The notes under the pieces are model-generated. The model was not told where the DNA came from. It did not search any database and was given only the letters and a program-made list of their open reading frames with translations. 64,000 nucleotides of DNA from assembly GCA_001602455.1 (NCBI GenBank), contig CP012157.1:987733-1051732 (forward strand). Reading direction: 5' to 3'. The DNA is from Betaproteobacteria bacterium UKL13-2. Lineage in GTDB: Bacteria > Pseudomonadota > Gammaproteobacteria > Burkholderiales > Usitatibacteraceae. Position 1 is the first letter of the stretch. Each line of letters opens with the position of its first letter. The position numbers and the translations under genes were made by a program. Positions 35,457 to 44,238 of the stretch are shown here, piece by piece.

Positions 35457-36383
35457 GTGGGTATTGACGTGAAATCGTTAGGCAAGGTTGCGGTGCTGAT
35501 GGGCGGTCCGAGTAGCGAGCGAGAAATTTCGCTACTCTCAGGGGCTGGTGTACTCGCTGCTTTGCGCGAGAAAGGGGTCGATGCGCATGGTTTTGACCCC
35601 GCTGTGTATTCCATCTTTGATCTGCCAAAGGAAAAATTTGATCGCGTGTTTATCGCACTCCATGGACGTTTTGGCGAAGATGGAACGGTGCAGGGCGTTT
35701 TAGAAACGCTCTCTATCCCCTACACCGGATCGGGCGTGCTGGCGAGCGCACTCGCCATGGACAAGTGGCGTACCAAGCTCGTCTGGCAAGCGGCGGGAAT
35801 CCCAACACCGCGTTATCAGGTGCTGGGTGCAGACAGCGACCTGACGCGTGTGCTTGATGATCTTGGCCTGCCATTGATTGTCAAACCGGCACGTGAAGGC
35901 TCTTCCATTGGTGTGACCAAGGTCAACATGGCGAGTGAGCTTCCCTTAGCCTTCACATTGGCGCACAAACTCGATCCGCTGGTCCTCGCTGAGGAGTTCA
36001 TCGCCGGGCAGGAGTTGACCGCAACTATTGTCGGCGATGACGCGCTACCTTTAGTTCGCATCGAAGCCCCGGAAGGCAAGTATGACTACGCCAACAAATA
36101 CTTCACGGACAACGTGCATTACCACTGTCCGGCAGGTGTGCGTGCCGCGTTGGAGGATGAAATTCGTCACATGGCGCTGCGTGCATTTCGAATACTGGGC
36201 TGCTCCGGTTGGGGGCGTGCCGACTTGATGCTGCGGCCGGATGGCAGCTACGCATTTTTAGAAATGAATACTTCGCCGGGCATGACCGGACACTCGCTGG
36301 TGCCGATGGCCGCGCGTGCGGTGGGGCTGAGTTATCCGGACTTATGTGTTCGTATTCTGGCGCTGGCGAGGTGCCGTCAATAA
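35457..36383 (+). CDS. ddl: D-alanine--D-alanine ligase
   Basis: This ATP-grasp ligase of about 308 residues makes D-Ala-D-Ala for the MurF step. Signatures are KVAVLMGGPSSEREISLLSG, HGRFGEDGTVQGVLETLSIPYTGSGVLASALAMDK, IVKPAREGSSIGVTKV, EEFIAGQELTATIVG and GRADLMLRPDGSYAFLEMNTSPGMTGHSLVPMAARAVG. GTG 35457 is chosen because GGGGA precedes it at good spacing; GTGs at 35442 and 35469 are alternatives. The stop overlaps the ftsQ start. Confidence 0.93.
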   Translation: MGIDVKSLGKVAVLMGGPSSEREISLLSGAGVLAALREKGVDAHGFDPAVYSIFDLPKEKFDRVFIALHGRFGEDGTVQGVLETLSIPYTGSGVLASALAMDKWRTKLVWQAAGIPTPRYQVLGADSDLTRVLDDLGLPLIVKPAREGSSIGVTKVNMASELPLAFTLAHKLDPLVLAEEFIAGQELTATIVGDDALPLVRIEAPEGKYDYANKYFTDNVHYHCPAGVRAALEDEIRHMALRAFRILGCSGWGRADLMLRPDGSYAFLEMNTSPGMTGHSLVPMAARAVGLSYPDLCVRILALARCRQ

Positions 36384-37303
36384 TGGTCTCTCCTCGTCCT
36401 ATGAACCGACAGCAAGCAGGCGTGAACGTCCGCTCGAGCCGAGTTGCGCGACCGAGCAACGAATCGGATACGGCAGCGCTCATCCCGCTTCATCGCCAGC
36501 GTTTAGTGGTGATTGGTGCGACGCTGGCGGCGATGCTGATCGCGGGTCTCGCGGTTTGGCTCGCACTCGGTGCCATGCCAGATATTGGCAAGAACTTGCC
36601 CATCGAGCGCGTGGTATTCGTGAGTGCAACGACTGCACCGCTGGCCGAAGTTGATGGCGAAGAGTTAAAGCGCTTTGCGGCTGCCTTGCGGACGCGTGGT
36701 GCCACGATGCTGCAAGTTGACCTCGTTTCACTCGCGAGCTTAGTTAAGCAAGTGCACTGGGTGCGCGAGGTCACGATTCGGCGTCAGTTTCCATCAACCA
36801 TTGTGATTGCCATTGAAGAGCATAAGCCGGCTGCGCGGTGGCTCGCAACGCTGAACCCGGAGGGGGAAGATGCCGAGGTGTCAACGCTGGTGAATAGTTA
36901 CGGCGACATCTTCAAGGCCGCCATCGCCGATGAACGCCGTGCGCTGTTGCCGCAGCTTTCCGGACCGGACGGTTCGTCAATCGACGTACTCACGCGGTAT
37001 GCGTCGCTCGTTGCCCCGCTGAAGACGATTGATCGCCTGCCGCGTACGCTCGTCATGACGCCACGTCGCGCCTGGCAGTTGACGCTCGATAACGGCACGT
37101 CGATTGAACTTGGTCGTACCGATGTTGATGAGCGCATCGCCCGATTTATCCGCACCTATCACGACTTGCCCCCACTGCAACTGGCCGGTGCAGCCGTTGA
37201 TATGCGGTACCAATCCGGGCTCACGATTCGAAATCGTGCATTAGTGATGTCATCCCCGGCGAAATCTGTCAAGACACCACCGTCTCGCAAAAGAACAGCC
37301 TAA
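36383..37303 (+). CDS. ftsQ: cell division protein FtsQ
   Basis: This 306-residue bitopic divisome protein has a short Arg-rich cytoplasmic tail, a membrane helix (LVVIGATLAAMLIAGLAVWLAL, about residues 45-66), a POTRA domain ([29 protein letters not shown]...) and a beta domain ending in DMRYQSGLTIR. The pattern VREVTIRRQFPSTIVIAIEEHKPAARW is the typical FtsQ core. ATG 36383 shares its A with the ddl stop (TAATG); a longer open frame upstream lies inside ddl. Confidence 0.92.
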   Translation: MVSPRPMNRQQAGVNVRSSRVARPSNESDTAALIPLHRQRLVVIGATLAAMLIAGLAVWLALGAMPDIGKNLPIERVVFVSATTAPLAEVDGEELKRFAAALRTRGATMLQVDLVSLASLVKQVHWVREVTIRRQFPSTIVIAIEEHKPAARWLATLNPEGEDAEVSTLVNSYGDIFKAAIADERRALLPQLSGPDGSSIDVLTRYASLVAPLKTIDRLPRTLVMTPRRAWQLTLDNGTSIELGRTDVDERIARFIRTYHDLPPLQLAGAAVDMRYQSGLTIRNRALVMSSPAKSVKTPPSRKRTA

Positions 37304-37327
37304 GTTAGTGAAGACCTGAATCGAAAG

Positions 37328-38572
37328 ATGGGAAAAAACATGAACCGCGATACCAAGAATCTGATTGTGGCGCTCGATATTGGCACATCGAAGATCGTTG
37401 CGATTGTTGCTGAGGTAACAGCCGAAGGCACGCTCGAAGTGCTAGGTATTGGTCAGCATTCGTCGCATGGATTGAAAAAGGGCGTGGTGGTGAACATCGA
37501 AGCCACTGTCGCTGGTATTCAGCGCGCGCTGGAAGAAGCCGAGTTGATGGCGGATGTGAAGATCAAGGATGTGATTACTGGTATCGCCGGTTCTCACATC
37601 AAGAGTTTTAACTCGCACGGCATGGTGGCGATTAAAGACCGCGAAGTTTCGCAGTTTGATGTTGACCGCGTGATAGAGACCGCACGCGCCGTCAATATCC
37701 CGATGGATCAGCAGATTTTGCACATCCTCACGCAGGAATTCATCATCGATGGCCAAGAAGATGTGCGTGAACCCGTTGGTATGAGTGGTGTACGCCTCGA
37801 AGTGAAAGTACATATCGTTACCGGTGCGGTAAGTGCGGCGCAAAACATCATGAAGTGTGTGCGGCGTTGTGGTTTGGAGCCGCGTGATCTTGTGTTGCAG
37901 CCGCTGGCTTCTGCCATTGCCGTGTTGTCGCCGGATGAAAAAGATCTGGGTGTGTGTCTGGTCGATATTGGTGGCGGCACCACCGATATCGCGGTGTTCA
38001 CCGGCGGGGCGATTCGCCACACTGCGGTCATCCCAATTGCGGGTGACCAAATCACCAATGACATCGCCATGGCGCTCCGTACGCCGACGAAGGACGCCGA
38101 GGACATCAAGATGGCACACGGCTGTGCGTTACGCCAAATTGCAAGCGTCAACGATGTCATCGAAGTGCCTGGTGTGGGTGATCGCGGCCCACGCCAAATG
38201 TCGCGCCAGACACTTGCCGAAGTCATCGAGCCGCGCGTCGAAGAACTCTATGCGCTGATTCAACGTGAGCTACGCAGTAGTGGGTTCGAAGAGTTGCTAT
38301 CCAGCGGCATCGTATTGACTGGTGGCAGCGCCGGCATGGCGGGCATGGTCGAGCTCGGCGAAGAAGTCTTCCATATGCCGGTGCGCCTCGGTGTGCCGAG
38401 TTACTCAGGCGGGCTCGCCGAAGTGGTGCGTAACCCTAGATTTTCGACAGCGGTCGGTTTATTGCTGACGGGCGTCGAGCAGCGCAAACGTGATGACCAC
38501 GTACGGCTGCACGGCAGTAATTTCAAATCGGTTTTTGAGCGTATGGCAAGTTGGTTTAAGGGGAATTTTTGA
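37328..38572 (+). CDS. ftsA: cell division protein FtsA
   Basis: This 414-residue actin-like ATPase tethers FtsZ to the membrane. Signatures are LIVALDIGTSKIVAIVAE (phosphate 1), GIGQHSSHGLKKGVVVNIE, GIAGSHIKSFNSHGMVAI (1C domain), VDIGGGTTDIAVFTGG (phosphate 2) and GIVLTGGSAGMAGM (adenosine). The C-terminus ends in the amphipathic helix FERMASWFKGNF, which binds the membrane. The ATG at 37340 is an alternative start. ftsZ follows after a repeat-filled gap of 130 bp. Confidence 0.95.
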   Translation: MGKNMNRDTKNLIVALDIGTSKIVAIVAEVTAEGTLEVLGIGQHSSHGLKKGVVVNIEATVAGIQRALEEAELMADVKIKDVITGIAGSHIKSFNSHGMVAIKDREVSQFDVDRVIETARAVNIPMDQQILHILTQEFIIDGQEDVREPVGMSGVRLEVKVHIVTGAVSAAQNIMKCVRRCGLEPRDLVLQPLASAIAVLSPDEKDLGVCLVDIGGGTTDIAVFTGGAIRHTAVIPIAGDQITNDIAMALRTPTKDAEDIKMAHGCALRQIASVNDVIEVPGVGDRGPRQMSRQTLAEVIEPRVEELYALIQRELRSSGFEELLSSGIVLTGGSAGMAGMVELGEEVFHMPVRLGVPSYSGGLAEVVRNPRFSTAVGLLLTGVEQRKRDDHVRLHGSNFKSVFERMASWFKGNF

Positions 38573-38579
38573 AGGACGT

Positions 38580-38656
38580 GAACGAGTGAATGCGTGAATG
38601 TGTGAGCAAAAGCGCCATTCACCCATTCACCCATTCACCTATTCACCTATTCAACC
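38580..38656 (+). repeat. 8-bp tandem repeat and complementary arm between ftsA and ftsZ
   Basis: CCATTCAC-type units occur about five times in a row (38614-38655), preceded by GTGAATGCGTGAATG, which is their complement. The transcript could therefore fold a long hairpin before the ftsZ ribosome binding site. Such an arrangement could vary by slippage and could influence mRNA processing or the level of FtsZ. The effect is inference; the repeats are plain in the sequence. Confidence 0.7.
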
Positions 38657-38702
38657 AGATGTTTTTTTTGAGTTGTTCCACCAAGCAGAGGAGAGTACTA
38701 CC

Positions 38703-39887
38703 ATGATAGAAATTTTAGATAACACAGAACCAGAAGCGATCATCAAAGTGATCGGCGTGGGCGGCTGCGGCGGTAACGCGGTTGACCACATGATCTCAAA
38801 CGGTGTCGCGGGCGTTGAATTTATTTGTGCCAACACCGACGCGCAAGCGTTAAAGCGCAACCAGTCGCGCACCGTCCTGCAGTTGGGCGGCGCGGTCACT
38901 CGTGGTCTTGGTGCAGGGGCAAACCCTGAAATCGGTCGTGCAGCAGCCGTTGAAGATCGTGACCGTATCGCGGAGATGATCCAAGGTGCCGACATGCTTT
39001 TTATCACTGCCGGTATGGGTGGTGGAACGGGCACCGGTGCCGCTCCAATCGTCGCGGAAGTGGCGCGCGAAATGGGTGTGCTCACCGTCGCCGTTGTGAC
39101 CAAGCCATTTGCATTTGAAGGCAAACGCATGAAGGCGGCGCAGCTCGGTATTGAAGCGCTCAAACAAAACGTCGATTCGCTCATCATCATCCCGAATGAT
39201 CGGCTGATGGAAGTGCTGGGCGAAGATGCGACCTTTGAAGATGGCTTCCGCGCCGCGAACGAAGTGTTGCACGGTGCAGTCGCCGGTATTGCGGAGATCA
39301 TCAACTGCCCGGGGTTGGTCAACGTTGACTTCGCTGACGTTCGCACGGTGATGTCGGAGAACGGTGTGGCAATGATGGGCTCGGCCACAGCAACGGGCGC
39401 AGACCGCGCACAGGTTGCAGCGGAGCGTGCGGCGGCGTCACCATTGCTCGAAGACGTCAACCTCACTGGCGCGCGCGGTGTGCTGGTCAACATCACCGCA
39501 TCCAAATCCTTGAAGCTGAAGGAAGTGCATGAAGTGATGAACACCATCCGCAGCTTTACGGCAGAAGATGCCACCGTGATCTTTGGTCAGGTGTTTGATG
39601 AGACGTTGGGTGATGCATTACGTGTGACGATTGTGGCAACCGGTTTGGGTGGGCGTATCGCCAAGCCGCAGCCACAGGTGGTTTATTCGGCACCGGTGAT
39701 GGCACGCACGGGAACGGATGACGCTGTTGGAGCGCCTCAATCCACACCGGCTGGTGCCATCAACTACGCGGATCTCGACACACCCGCAGTGACGCGTCGG
39801 CGTCGTGATGTGACCGTCTCTGCGCTTGCATCGTCAGGTATGGATACGTATGACATACCCGCCTTCCTGCGTAAGCAGGCGGACTAG
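38703..39887 (+). CDS. ftsZ: cell division protein FtsZ
   Basis: This 394-residue tubulin-like GTPase forms the division ring. Signatures are IKVIGVGGCGGNAVDHMI, the tubulin motif GMGGGTGTGAAPIVAE, IIPNDRLMEVLGEDATFEDGFRAANEVL and NVDFADVRTVM (T7-loop Asp). The conserved C-terminal peptide is YDIPAFLRKQAD, which binds FtsA. ATG 38703 follows GAGGAGAG. It is the last gene of the cluster here; lpxC, often next, is absent and replaced by repeat-rich DNA. Confidence 0.96.
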   Translation: MIEILDNTEPEAIIKVIGVGGCGGNAVDHMISNGVAGVEFICANTDAQALKRNQSRTVLQLGGAVTRGLGAGANPEIGRAAAVEDRDRIAEMIQGADMLFITAGMGGGTGTGAAPIVAEVAREMGVLTVAVVTKPFAFEGKRMKAAQLGIEALKQNVDSLIIIPNDRLMEVLGEDATFEDGFRAANEVLHGAVAGIAEIINCPGLVNVDFADVRTVMSENGVAMMGSATATGADRAQVAAERAAASPLLEDVNLTGARGVLVNITASKSLKLKEVHEVMNTIRSFTAEDATVIFGQVFDETLGDALRVTIVATGLGGRIAKPQPQVVYSAPVMARTGTDDAVGAPQSTPAGAINYADLDTPAVTRRRRDVTVSALASSGMDTYDIPAFLRKQAD

Positions 39888-40331
39888 GGGCGTAAATTTG
39901 CTGCGCAACTCACGCACGTTGTTGCCCCTTGCTCCGAGTCCTCATGGACTTTATGTCCATTCCGGCTCGTTGCTTCGGGGCACCTAGTGCGAGAGCTGCT
40001 CGCGACAATTTCCGCCGCCTAGTCTTTGCGGTAGAGCTAGCGTCTGCGCCCGGTAGTCGCCATGCTTGGTGGCGTGGTGTGGGTTGGCAGATGAATGCGA
40101 TAGAAACATCCTGACGGGAACCTCTGCCCCGTCGGGATGTTTGCCCGACTGCAACTGAATTGAATTTGAAAGTCGTTTATCCACGGGTCTTTCCAAGCAA
40201 AAAGGCCTCAAGATGTCCGTGGATAAATGAGTTTCGGAATTGACAAAGTAAACTCGATGAAAACAATGTGACTTCGACCCCCTAGTGTTGCGACCCCCTA
40301 TTGTTAGAATCGTTGAAACCGGCCAGAAGAT
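39888..40331. other. gap after ftsZ with hairpins
   Basis: No gene is supported. Two dyads stand out. At 40107-40139 CATCC-T-GACGGG pairs with CCCGTC-G-GGATG, a possible terminator for ftsZ, although no T run longer than TTT follows. At 40176-40227 arms TTTATCCACGG and CCGTGGATAAA (11 bp, perfect) enclose 30 bp. Direct near-repeats GACCCCCTAGTGTTGC and GACCCCCTATTGTTAG near 40277-40310 precede the REP-like repeat. Confidence 0.5.
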
Positions 40332-40361
40332 CATGAGAAAATGGTGTCTGACCCCATTTTT
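40332..40361 (+). repeat. REP-like repeat, CATGAGAAAATGGTGTCTGACCCC type
   Basis: A 30-bp block beginning CATGAGAAAATGGTGTCTG and ending ACCCCATTTTT is repeated exactly at 45723-45752. Its core also occurs, in either orientation, near 41107, 44172, 45514, 45622, 55871, 55909, 57440, 61045 and 61086. It lies at the 5' edge of the toxin-like remnant that follows. Confidence 0.85.
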
Positions 40362-40772
40362 AGTTGTGGCGGTGCTAGCGCATGTTCAACAGGTTTTGGA
40401 TGTGTACTCGGTGCGCCAACGGTCGCTTTGTCTTCCGCCAATGTTGGCGAGTCAATTAACTGGGTGTTGCGGGGGGACGAGAAGGTTGATGGATATAATG
40501 TAGTGAAGGACGGTATGTCAAAGTTCATTCCCTCAGCGACGCAGCAACAAATTGATAGCGCGTACTCATTGTCGGAGGTTGCGTCAGCCGGCCTTTTGCT
40601 AAAGGCACCTGTTAAAGTGTATGAATCTATCTACGCTCCGGGCTTCGGTTTCGTACAAAACAGTAATTTCATTGTGACGCCCTATTTCCGGACGCCCGCA
40701 GCCTACGGCGAGGCTCTCGGGGCGAATTGGGATGCTTGGAATGCCGCATATGACGGAGCGAAAAAACGCTAG
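40341..40772 (+). pseudogene. 5'-truncated C-terminal fragment, possible polymorphic toxin domain
   Basis: The open frame of 143 codons starts inside the repeat, so its first residues (MVSDPIFS) are repeat-derived. From about residue 10 it looks like real protein: CGGASACSTGFGCVLGAPTVALSS, then INWVLRGDEKVDGYNVVKDGMSKF and a Tyr/Phe-rich end YEALGANWDAWNAAYDGAKKR-like. The small residues followed by a unique tail, with a small membrane protein right behind, suggest the C-terminal end of a secreted polymorphic (Rhs-type) toxin. No family is recognised with certainty. Confidence 0.4.
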
Positions 40773-40967
40773 ATGCGAGTATTCATCTACACGATACTTC
40801 TCGCGTTTGTTTATGCGATCCTAATGGGGGCCTTTGTCGGTCTGCTAGCAGAAGTTTTGCCGTTCAATATTGATTTTTCCGAGTATGGGTTGCGCCTTCT
40901 TTTCTCCTTGTTCGCGTTGTTGTTATTCCCTTCATATTTTGTTGCGCGCCGTATGAATCACCGATAA
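40773..40967 (+). CDS. small membrane protein, possible immunity protein
   Basis: This 64-residue protein has two hydrophobic helices (about residues 3-27 and 41-58: TILLAFVYAILMGAFVGLLAEVL and LRLLFSLFALLLFPSYFVA). It begins directly at the stop of the preceding fragment with no gap. The tight placement behind a toxin-like C-terminus suggests an immunity role, but no sequence family is recognised. Its stop is followed 9 bp later by the first of three direct repeats. Confidence 0.4.
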   Translation: MRVFIYTILLAFVYAILMGAFVGLLAEVLPFNIDFSEYGLRLLFSLFALLLFPSYFVARRMNHR

Positions 40968-40975
40968 ATGGGGTC

Positions 40976-41095
40976 ACCCATTAGCTGGCCCGTGTCAAGC
41001 GGAATAATAGGGGACACCCATTAGCTGGCCCGTGTCAAGTAAGCGAACGAATTTCTCGAATTAAAGGGGCCACCCATTAGCTGGCCCGTGTCAAG
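40976..41095. repeat. three 24-bp direct repeats (ACCCATTAGCTGGCCCGTGT...)
   Basis: Identical 24-bp units at 40976-40999, 41016-41039 and 41072-41095, each ending in TCAAG and each preceded by a GGGG-rich block (GGGGTC, GGGGAC, GGGGCC). Start-to-start spacing is 40 and 56 bp and the spacers are unrelated. The unit contains the dyad-like TGGCCCGTG. The array lies between the toxin/immunity remnant and an IS4 copy. Confidence 0.9.
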
Positions 41096-42105
41096 GACAG
41101 TAAATTGGGGTCAGACACTCATGGCACTACCTTAAGCGATTTTTGCCATGAAAGCGCACGGAAAGAAAGCTGGCTGAGAGCCTTCACTTGTTAAGATGCT
41201 GGTGTCTAACATCAACGTCAAAACAGAAAGGATCAGCCATGTGTGACGATACCAAAAAAACGCCTACAGTCGAGCATTTTTCGTTTCAAGCAGTTTGTCG
41301 CCGAAGCCCCCGGCGCGGCAATGAGCGAGGCAATACCACTGGCGCGGCTGCAATCGATTGTTAATCTTGAGGTCGGCAGCTACCGTGACCGGCTCTACCC
41401 ACCGTTGACGACACTGGGGCTATTCATTGAGCAGAGTCTGTCTGCGGATGGCGCGTGCCAAGATGCCGTCGCCCGATACCTGAGCGCACGCCATGCGCGG
41501 GATCAAGCCCCTTGCAGCCTCAACACCGGCCCTTACTGCAAAGCGCGCCAGCGGTTACCGATTTCGCTGGTAGAACAGCTGAGCGCGACCATTGGAGAGC
41601 GTCTGGAGCAATCCGCACCGAGTCAATGGCGCTGGCGAGGGCGGCGCGTCAAGCTCTTGGATGGCACCACCGTCTCGATGCCGGATACACCGGCCAATCA
41701 AGCGGCATATCCACAAAGCGGCGAACAAGCACCAGGACTAGGATTCCCGTTCGCACAACTCGTCGGCCTCCTTTCCTTGGCCACCGGTGCGGTGCTCGGT
41801 GTCGCGATGGGGTCCACCAAGGGCAAGGGTAGTGGCGAGCAAGCGCTATTTCGTGAACTGATGCTACAGCTCGACAGTGGAGACGTGATTTTGGTGGATC
41901 GCTATCACTGCACTTACTTCACCATTGCCATGCTGTTGGCGCGTGGCATCGATATCTTGACCCGACAACACCAGAAGCGCTTAACCTCTCCGGAGGCGAT
42001 CATCGAGACCTTCGGCGGCGGCGACCGCTTGGTACGATGGGTGCGACCGCAGCGCCCGAAGTGGATGGACGCCAAGCAGTACGCCACGATGCCCGAAGAA
42101 CTCAT

Positions 42106-43634
42106 CCCAAATTTCCCATTAGCCCCAATCTCTAATGGAAGCCATTAGCGCAAGTTATTGATTCGTATTGAGAATTTGGCGATTCTTGGGTAAAGTTGGG
42201 GATCGCGATTTCAGTGCAGGGCTGCCATGGACTTTGAGCTTCGTTTTACGGACAAAGAAATCACCGCTTGGGGCGGCATGAGCCTCATGAAACGCATGCT
42301 CGATCACATGCGCTTTGATACAGCATTGTCTTGCGCTGGCTTGCCCCAGCCCGGCTCCAACCGTGGCTACGCACCCGAGCAACTCATCACCCAATTCATG
42401 CTCTCGGTATGGTGCGGGGCCAACCGCTTTGAACATGGTGAAGTCACCCGCCACGATCCGGTACTGAAACGCATCTTCGGCATCAAGCGTATGGCCAACT
42501 ACAAGGCCGTCATGCGACTGTTTCGCCGCTTTACACAAAACTCCAACGAAGCCGTCATGGACAAGCTCTACGGCTGGATGTTTGAGCAAATCGCCATAGA
42601 CGGCATCACCCTGGATGTGGACTCCACCGTCATGACCCGCTACGGACAGCAAGAAGGCGCTGCACGGGGCTACAACCCGGCCAAACGGGGGCGAGCAAGT
42701 CACCACCCGCTCATGGCCTTTGTCTCAGAGACCCGCATGGTGGCCAACTTGTGGCTTCGCCCAGGCAACACCAGTTCAGCCAACAACATCCAAGGCTTCT
42801 TGGCCAACACCCGACAGCGCCTGGGCAACAAACACATTTGCCTATTACGCGGAGACAGTGGCTTTAGTGACAACGCATTTTTGACCCACTTGGAAGAAGA
42901 GAAATTGCACTACGTCATAGCCCTGCGCCAGACACCGCCACTGCAAAGAGCACTGGTCGATGCCAGCCTTGAGGGCAAGGGATGGTGGGGTCTTGAGGAT
43001 GATAAGGGTAAGGCGGTACCGGGCATTGAGCTCACCCGATTTCGCTACCAGGCCGATAGCTGGTCCAAGCCCCGTTGGGTGACAGGTATTCGCCAGCAGA
43101 TTGACCAACGCGTCAACCCTAAGGGCAAGACCTTGAATCTGTTTGCTGATGACCCGGTGATTGGACGCTACCGCTTCAGCGCACTGGTCAGCGATATGGA
43201 CTTGCCCGCTGAAACCATTTGGCGCACTTACCGGGGGAGAGCCAATTGTGAGAACAGAATCAAGGAGCTCAAGTACGACTTTGCCGCTGACAGCTTCAAC
43301 ATGAAAGATTTCTGGGCCACCGAGGCGGCACTGAACACGGTGATGCTGGCGTACAACCTGATGAGTCTGTTCAGGCAGGTTCTGCTCAAGACGGTCGTGC
43401 GCAAAGGTGGCGTAAATACTCCGATTGAGCACACGCTGCAAACGCTGCGCTACAAGCTATTTGCCAAGCCTGCTTACATCACTACTGAGAGCCGAAGGCC
43501 GCTACTGAATCTGGCGATGGCCATGCAGCACAGGCCGTGGATGAAGGGGCTATGGGATCAGGCCACGCAGTTTGACTTACCGGTCAAATTCGCCACCCAT
43601 CACCCGCCGGGCACGGGCTAATGGAAAATTTGGG
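42106..43634 (+). mobile_element. IS1380-family element inside IS4 copy D (1529 bp)
   Basis: The ends are CCCAAATTTCCCATTAGCCC and, from the right, CCCAAATTTTCCATTAGCCC. A 5-bp duplication CTCAT flanks it (42101-42105 and 43635-43639). It carries one transposase and is distinct from the IS1380-like element at 761 and 52519. The boundary is confirmed because removal restores the IS4 transposase exactly. Confidence 0.95.
42227..43621 (+). CDS. IS1380-family transposase
   Basis: This 464-residue DDE transposase has an N-terminal part typical of the family (ELRFTDKEITAWGGMSLMKRMLDHM, GSNRGYAPEQLITQFMLSVWCGANRFEH). Catalytic Asp residues lie in ITLDVDSTVMTRYGQQEGAARGYNPAKRGRASHHP and LLRGDSGFSDNAF, and the Glu in YRGRANCENRIKELKYDF. 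The gene is complete, with a start 121 bp inside the element. The only copy in the window. Confidence 0.95.
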   Translation: MDFELRFTDKEITAWGGMSLMKRMLDHMRFDTALSCAGLPQPGSNRGYAPEQLITQFMLSVWCGANRFEHGEVTRHDPVLKRIFGIKRMANYKAVMRLFRRFTQNSNEAVMDKLYGWMFEQIAIDGITLDVDSTVMTRYGQQEGAARGYNPAKRGRASHHPLMAFVSETRMVANLWLRPGNTSSANNIQGFLANTRQRLGNKHICLLRGDSGFSDNAFLTHLEEEKLHYVIALRQTPPLQRALVDASLEGKGWWGLEDDKGKAVPGIELTRFRYQADSWSKPRWVTGIRQQIDQRVNPKGKTLNLFADDPVIGRYRFSALVSDMDLPAETIWRTYRGRANCENRIKELKYDFAADSFNMKDFWATEAALNTVMLAYNLMSLFRQVLLKTVVRKGGVNTPIEHTLQTLRYKLFAKPAYITTESRRPLLNLAMAMQHRPWMKGLWDQATQFDLPVKFATHHPPGTG

Positions 43635-44238
43635 CTCATCGTTCGTCAGACCGAGGTAGGTGGTCGCGAGCTGGTGACCACACTCGTCGACGCCAAGCGT
43701 GTCTCAACGAGTGATCTCGATGCGCTCTATCGCAAGCGCTGGATGATCGAGGTTGACTTCCGCAGCATCAAATCCGAGATCGGCATGGATATCCTGCGCA
43801 GCAAGTCGCCGGAGATGGCCAGAAAGGAAGTTGCTGTCCACCTGCTGGCCTATAACCTGATCCGCTCACTCATGGTGCGTGCCGCCGTGCTGGCTCACGT
43901 CCTGCCGCGTGCCTTGAGCTTCAAGGCCACACTTCAGCTTTGGCACGCCTTTAGCCAGCAATGGCGATGGCATCTAGGTGAGGCCACAGAATCCGTCGTG
44001 ACGGCAATGCTTCGTGCAATTTCAACGAGGATCATTCCGCATCGACCAGACCGAATAGAGCCTCATGCCGTCAAGCGACGACCAACAACGCATGCCTACT
44101 TGACAGTCCCACGTGATCAAGCCCGAGCCGCTATCCTCGAAGCGCGAAAATCGCTTAAGGTAGTGCCATGAGTGTCTGACCCCATTTTTAATTTTTATTT
44201 GAGTTGCTGCACTTTCATTGGTTGCAGGCCGTTCACTT

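Larger units (their letters stand above)
41119..44171 (+). mobile_element. IS4-family element copy D, split by another IS
   Basis: Terminal inverted repeats TCATGGCACTACCTTAAGCG. Without the inserted IS and one 5-bp duplication it is 1519 bp, the same as copies E and F. The left flank GGGTCAGACAC and the right flank GTGTCTGACCC are reverse complements rather than a direct duplication, so this copy probably arose by recombination between two inserted elements in opposite orientation. Confidence 0.9.
41243..44171 (+). pseudogene. IS4-family transposase, interrupted (copy D)
   Basis: The transposase reads from 41243 to 42105 and resumes at 43640; joining the parts (dropping one CTCAT copy) gives 464 residues in frame, equal to copies E and F. 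The break falls just after MPEELI. The C-terminal part retains the IS4 signature YRKRWMIEVDFRSIK (Y-x2-R-x3-E-x6-K). One residue differs from copy E near the break (LQLDSG for PQLDSG). As it stands the enzyme is inactive. Confidence 0.92.

Noticed and set aside
36209-36382. Extended N-terminus of FtsQ
   Set aside because: The extra 58 codons lie entirely within ddl in another frame; the TAATG junction gives the normal start.
40976-41095. CRISPR array
   Set aside because: Only three repeats, spacers of 16 and 32 bp, and no cas genes; spacing is irregular.
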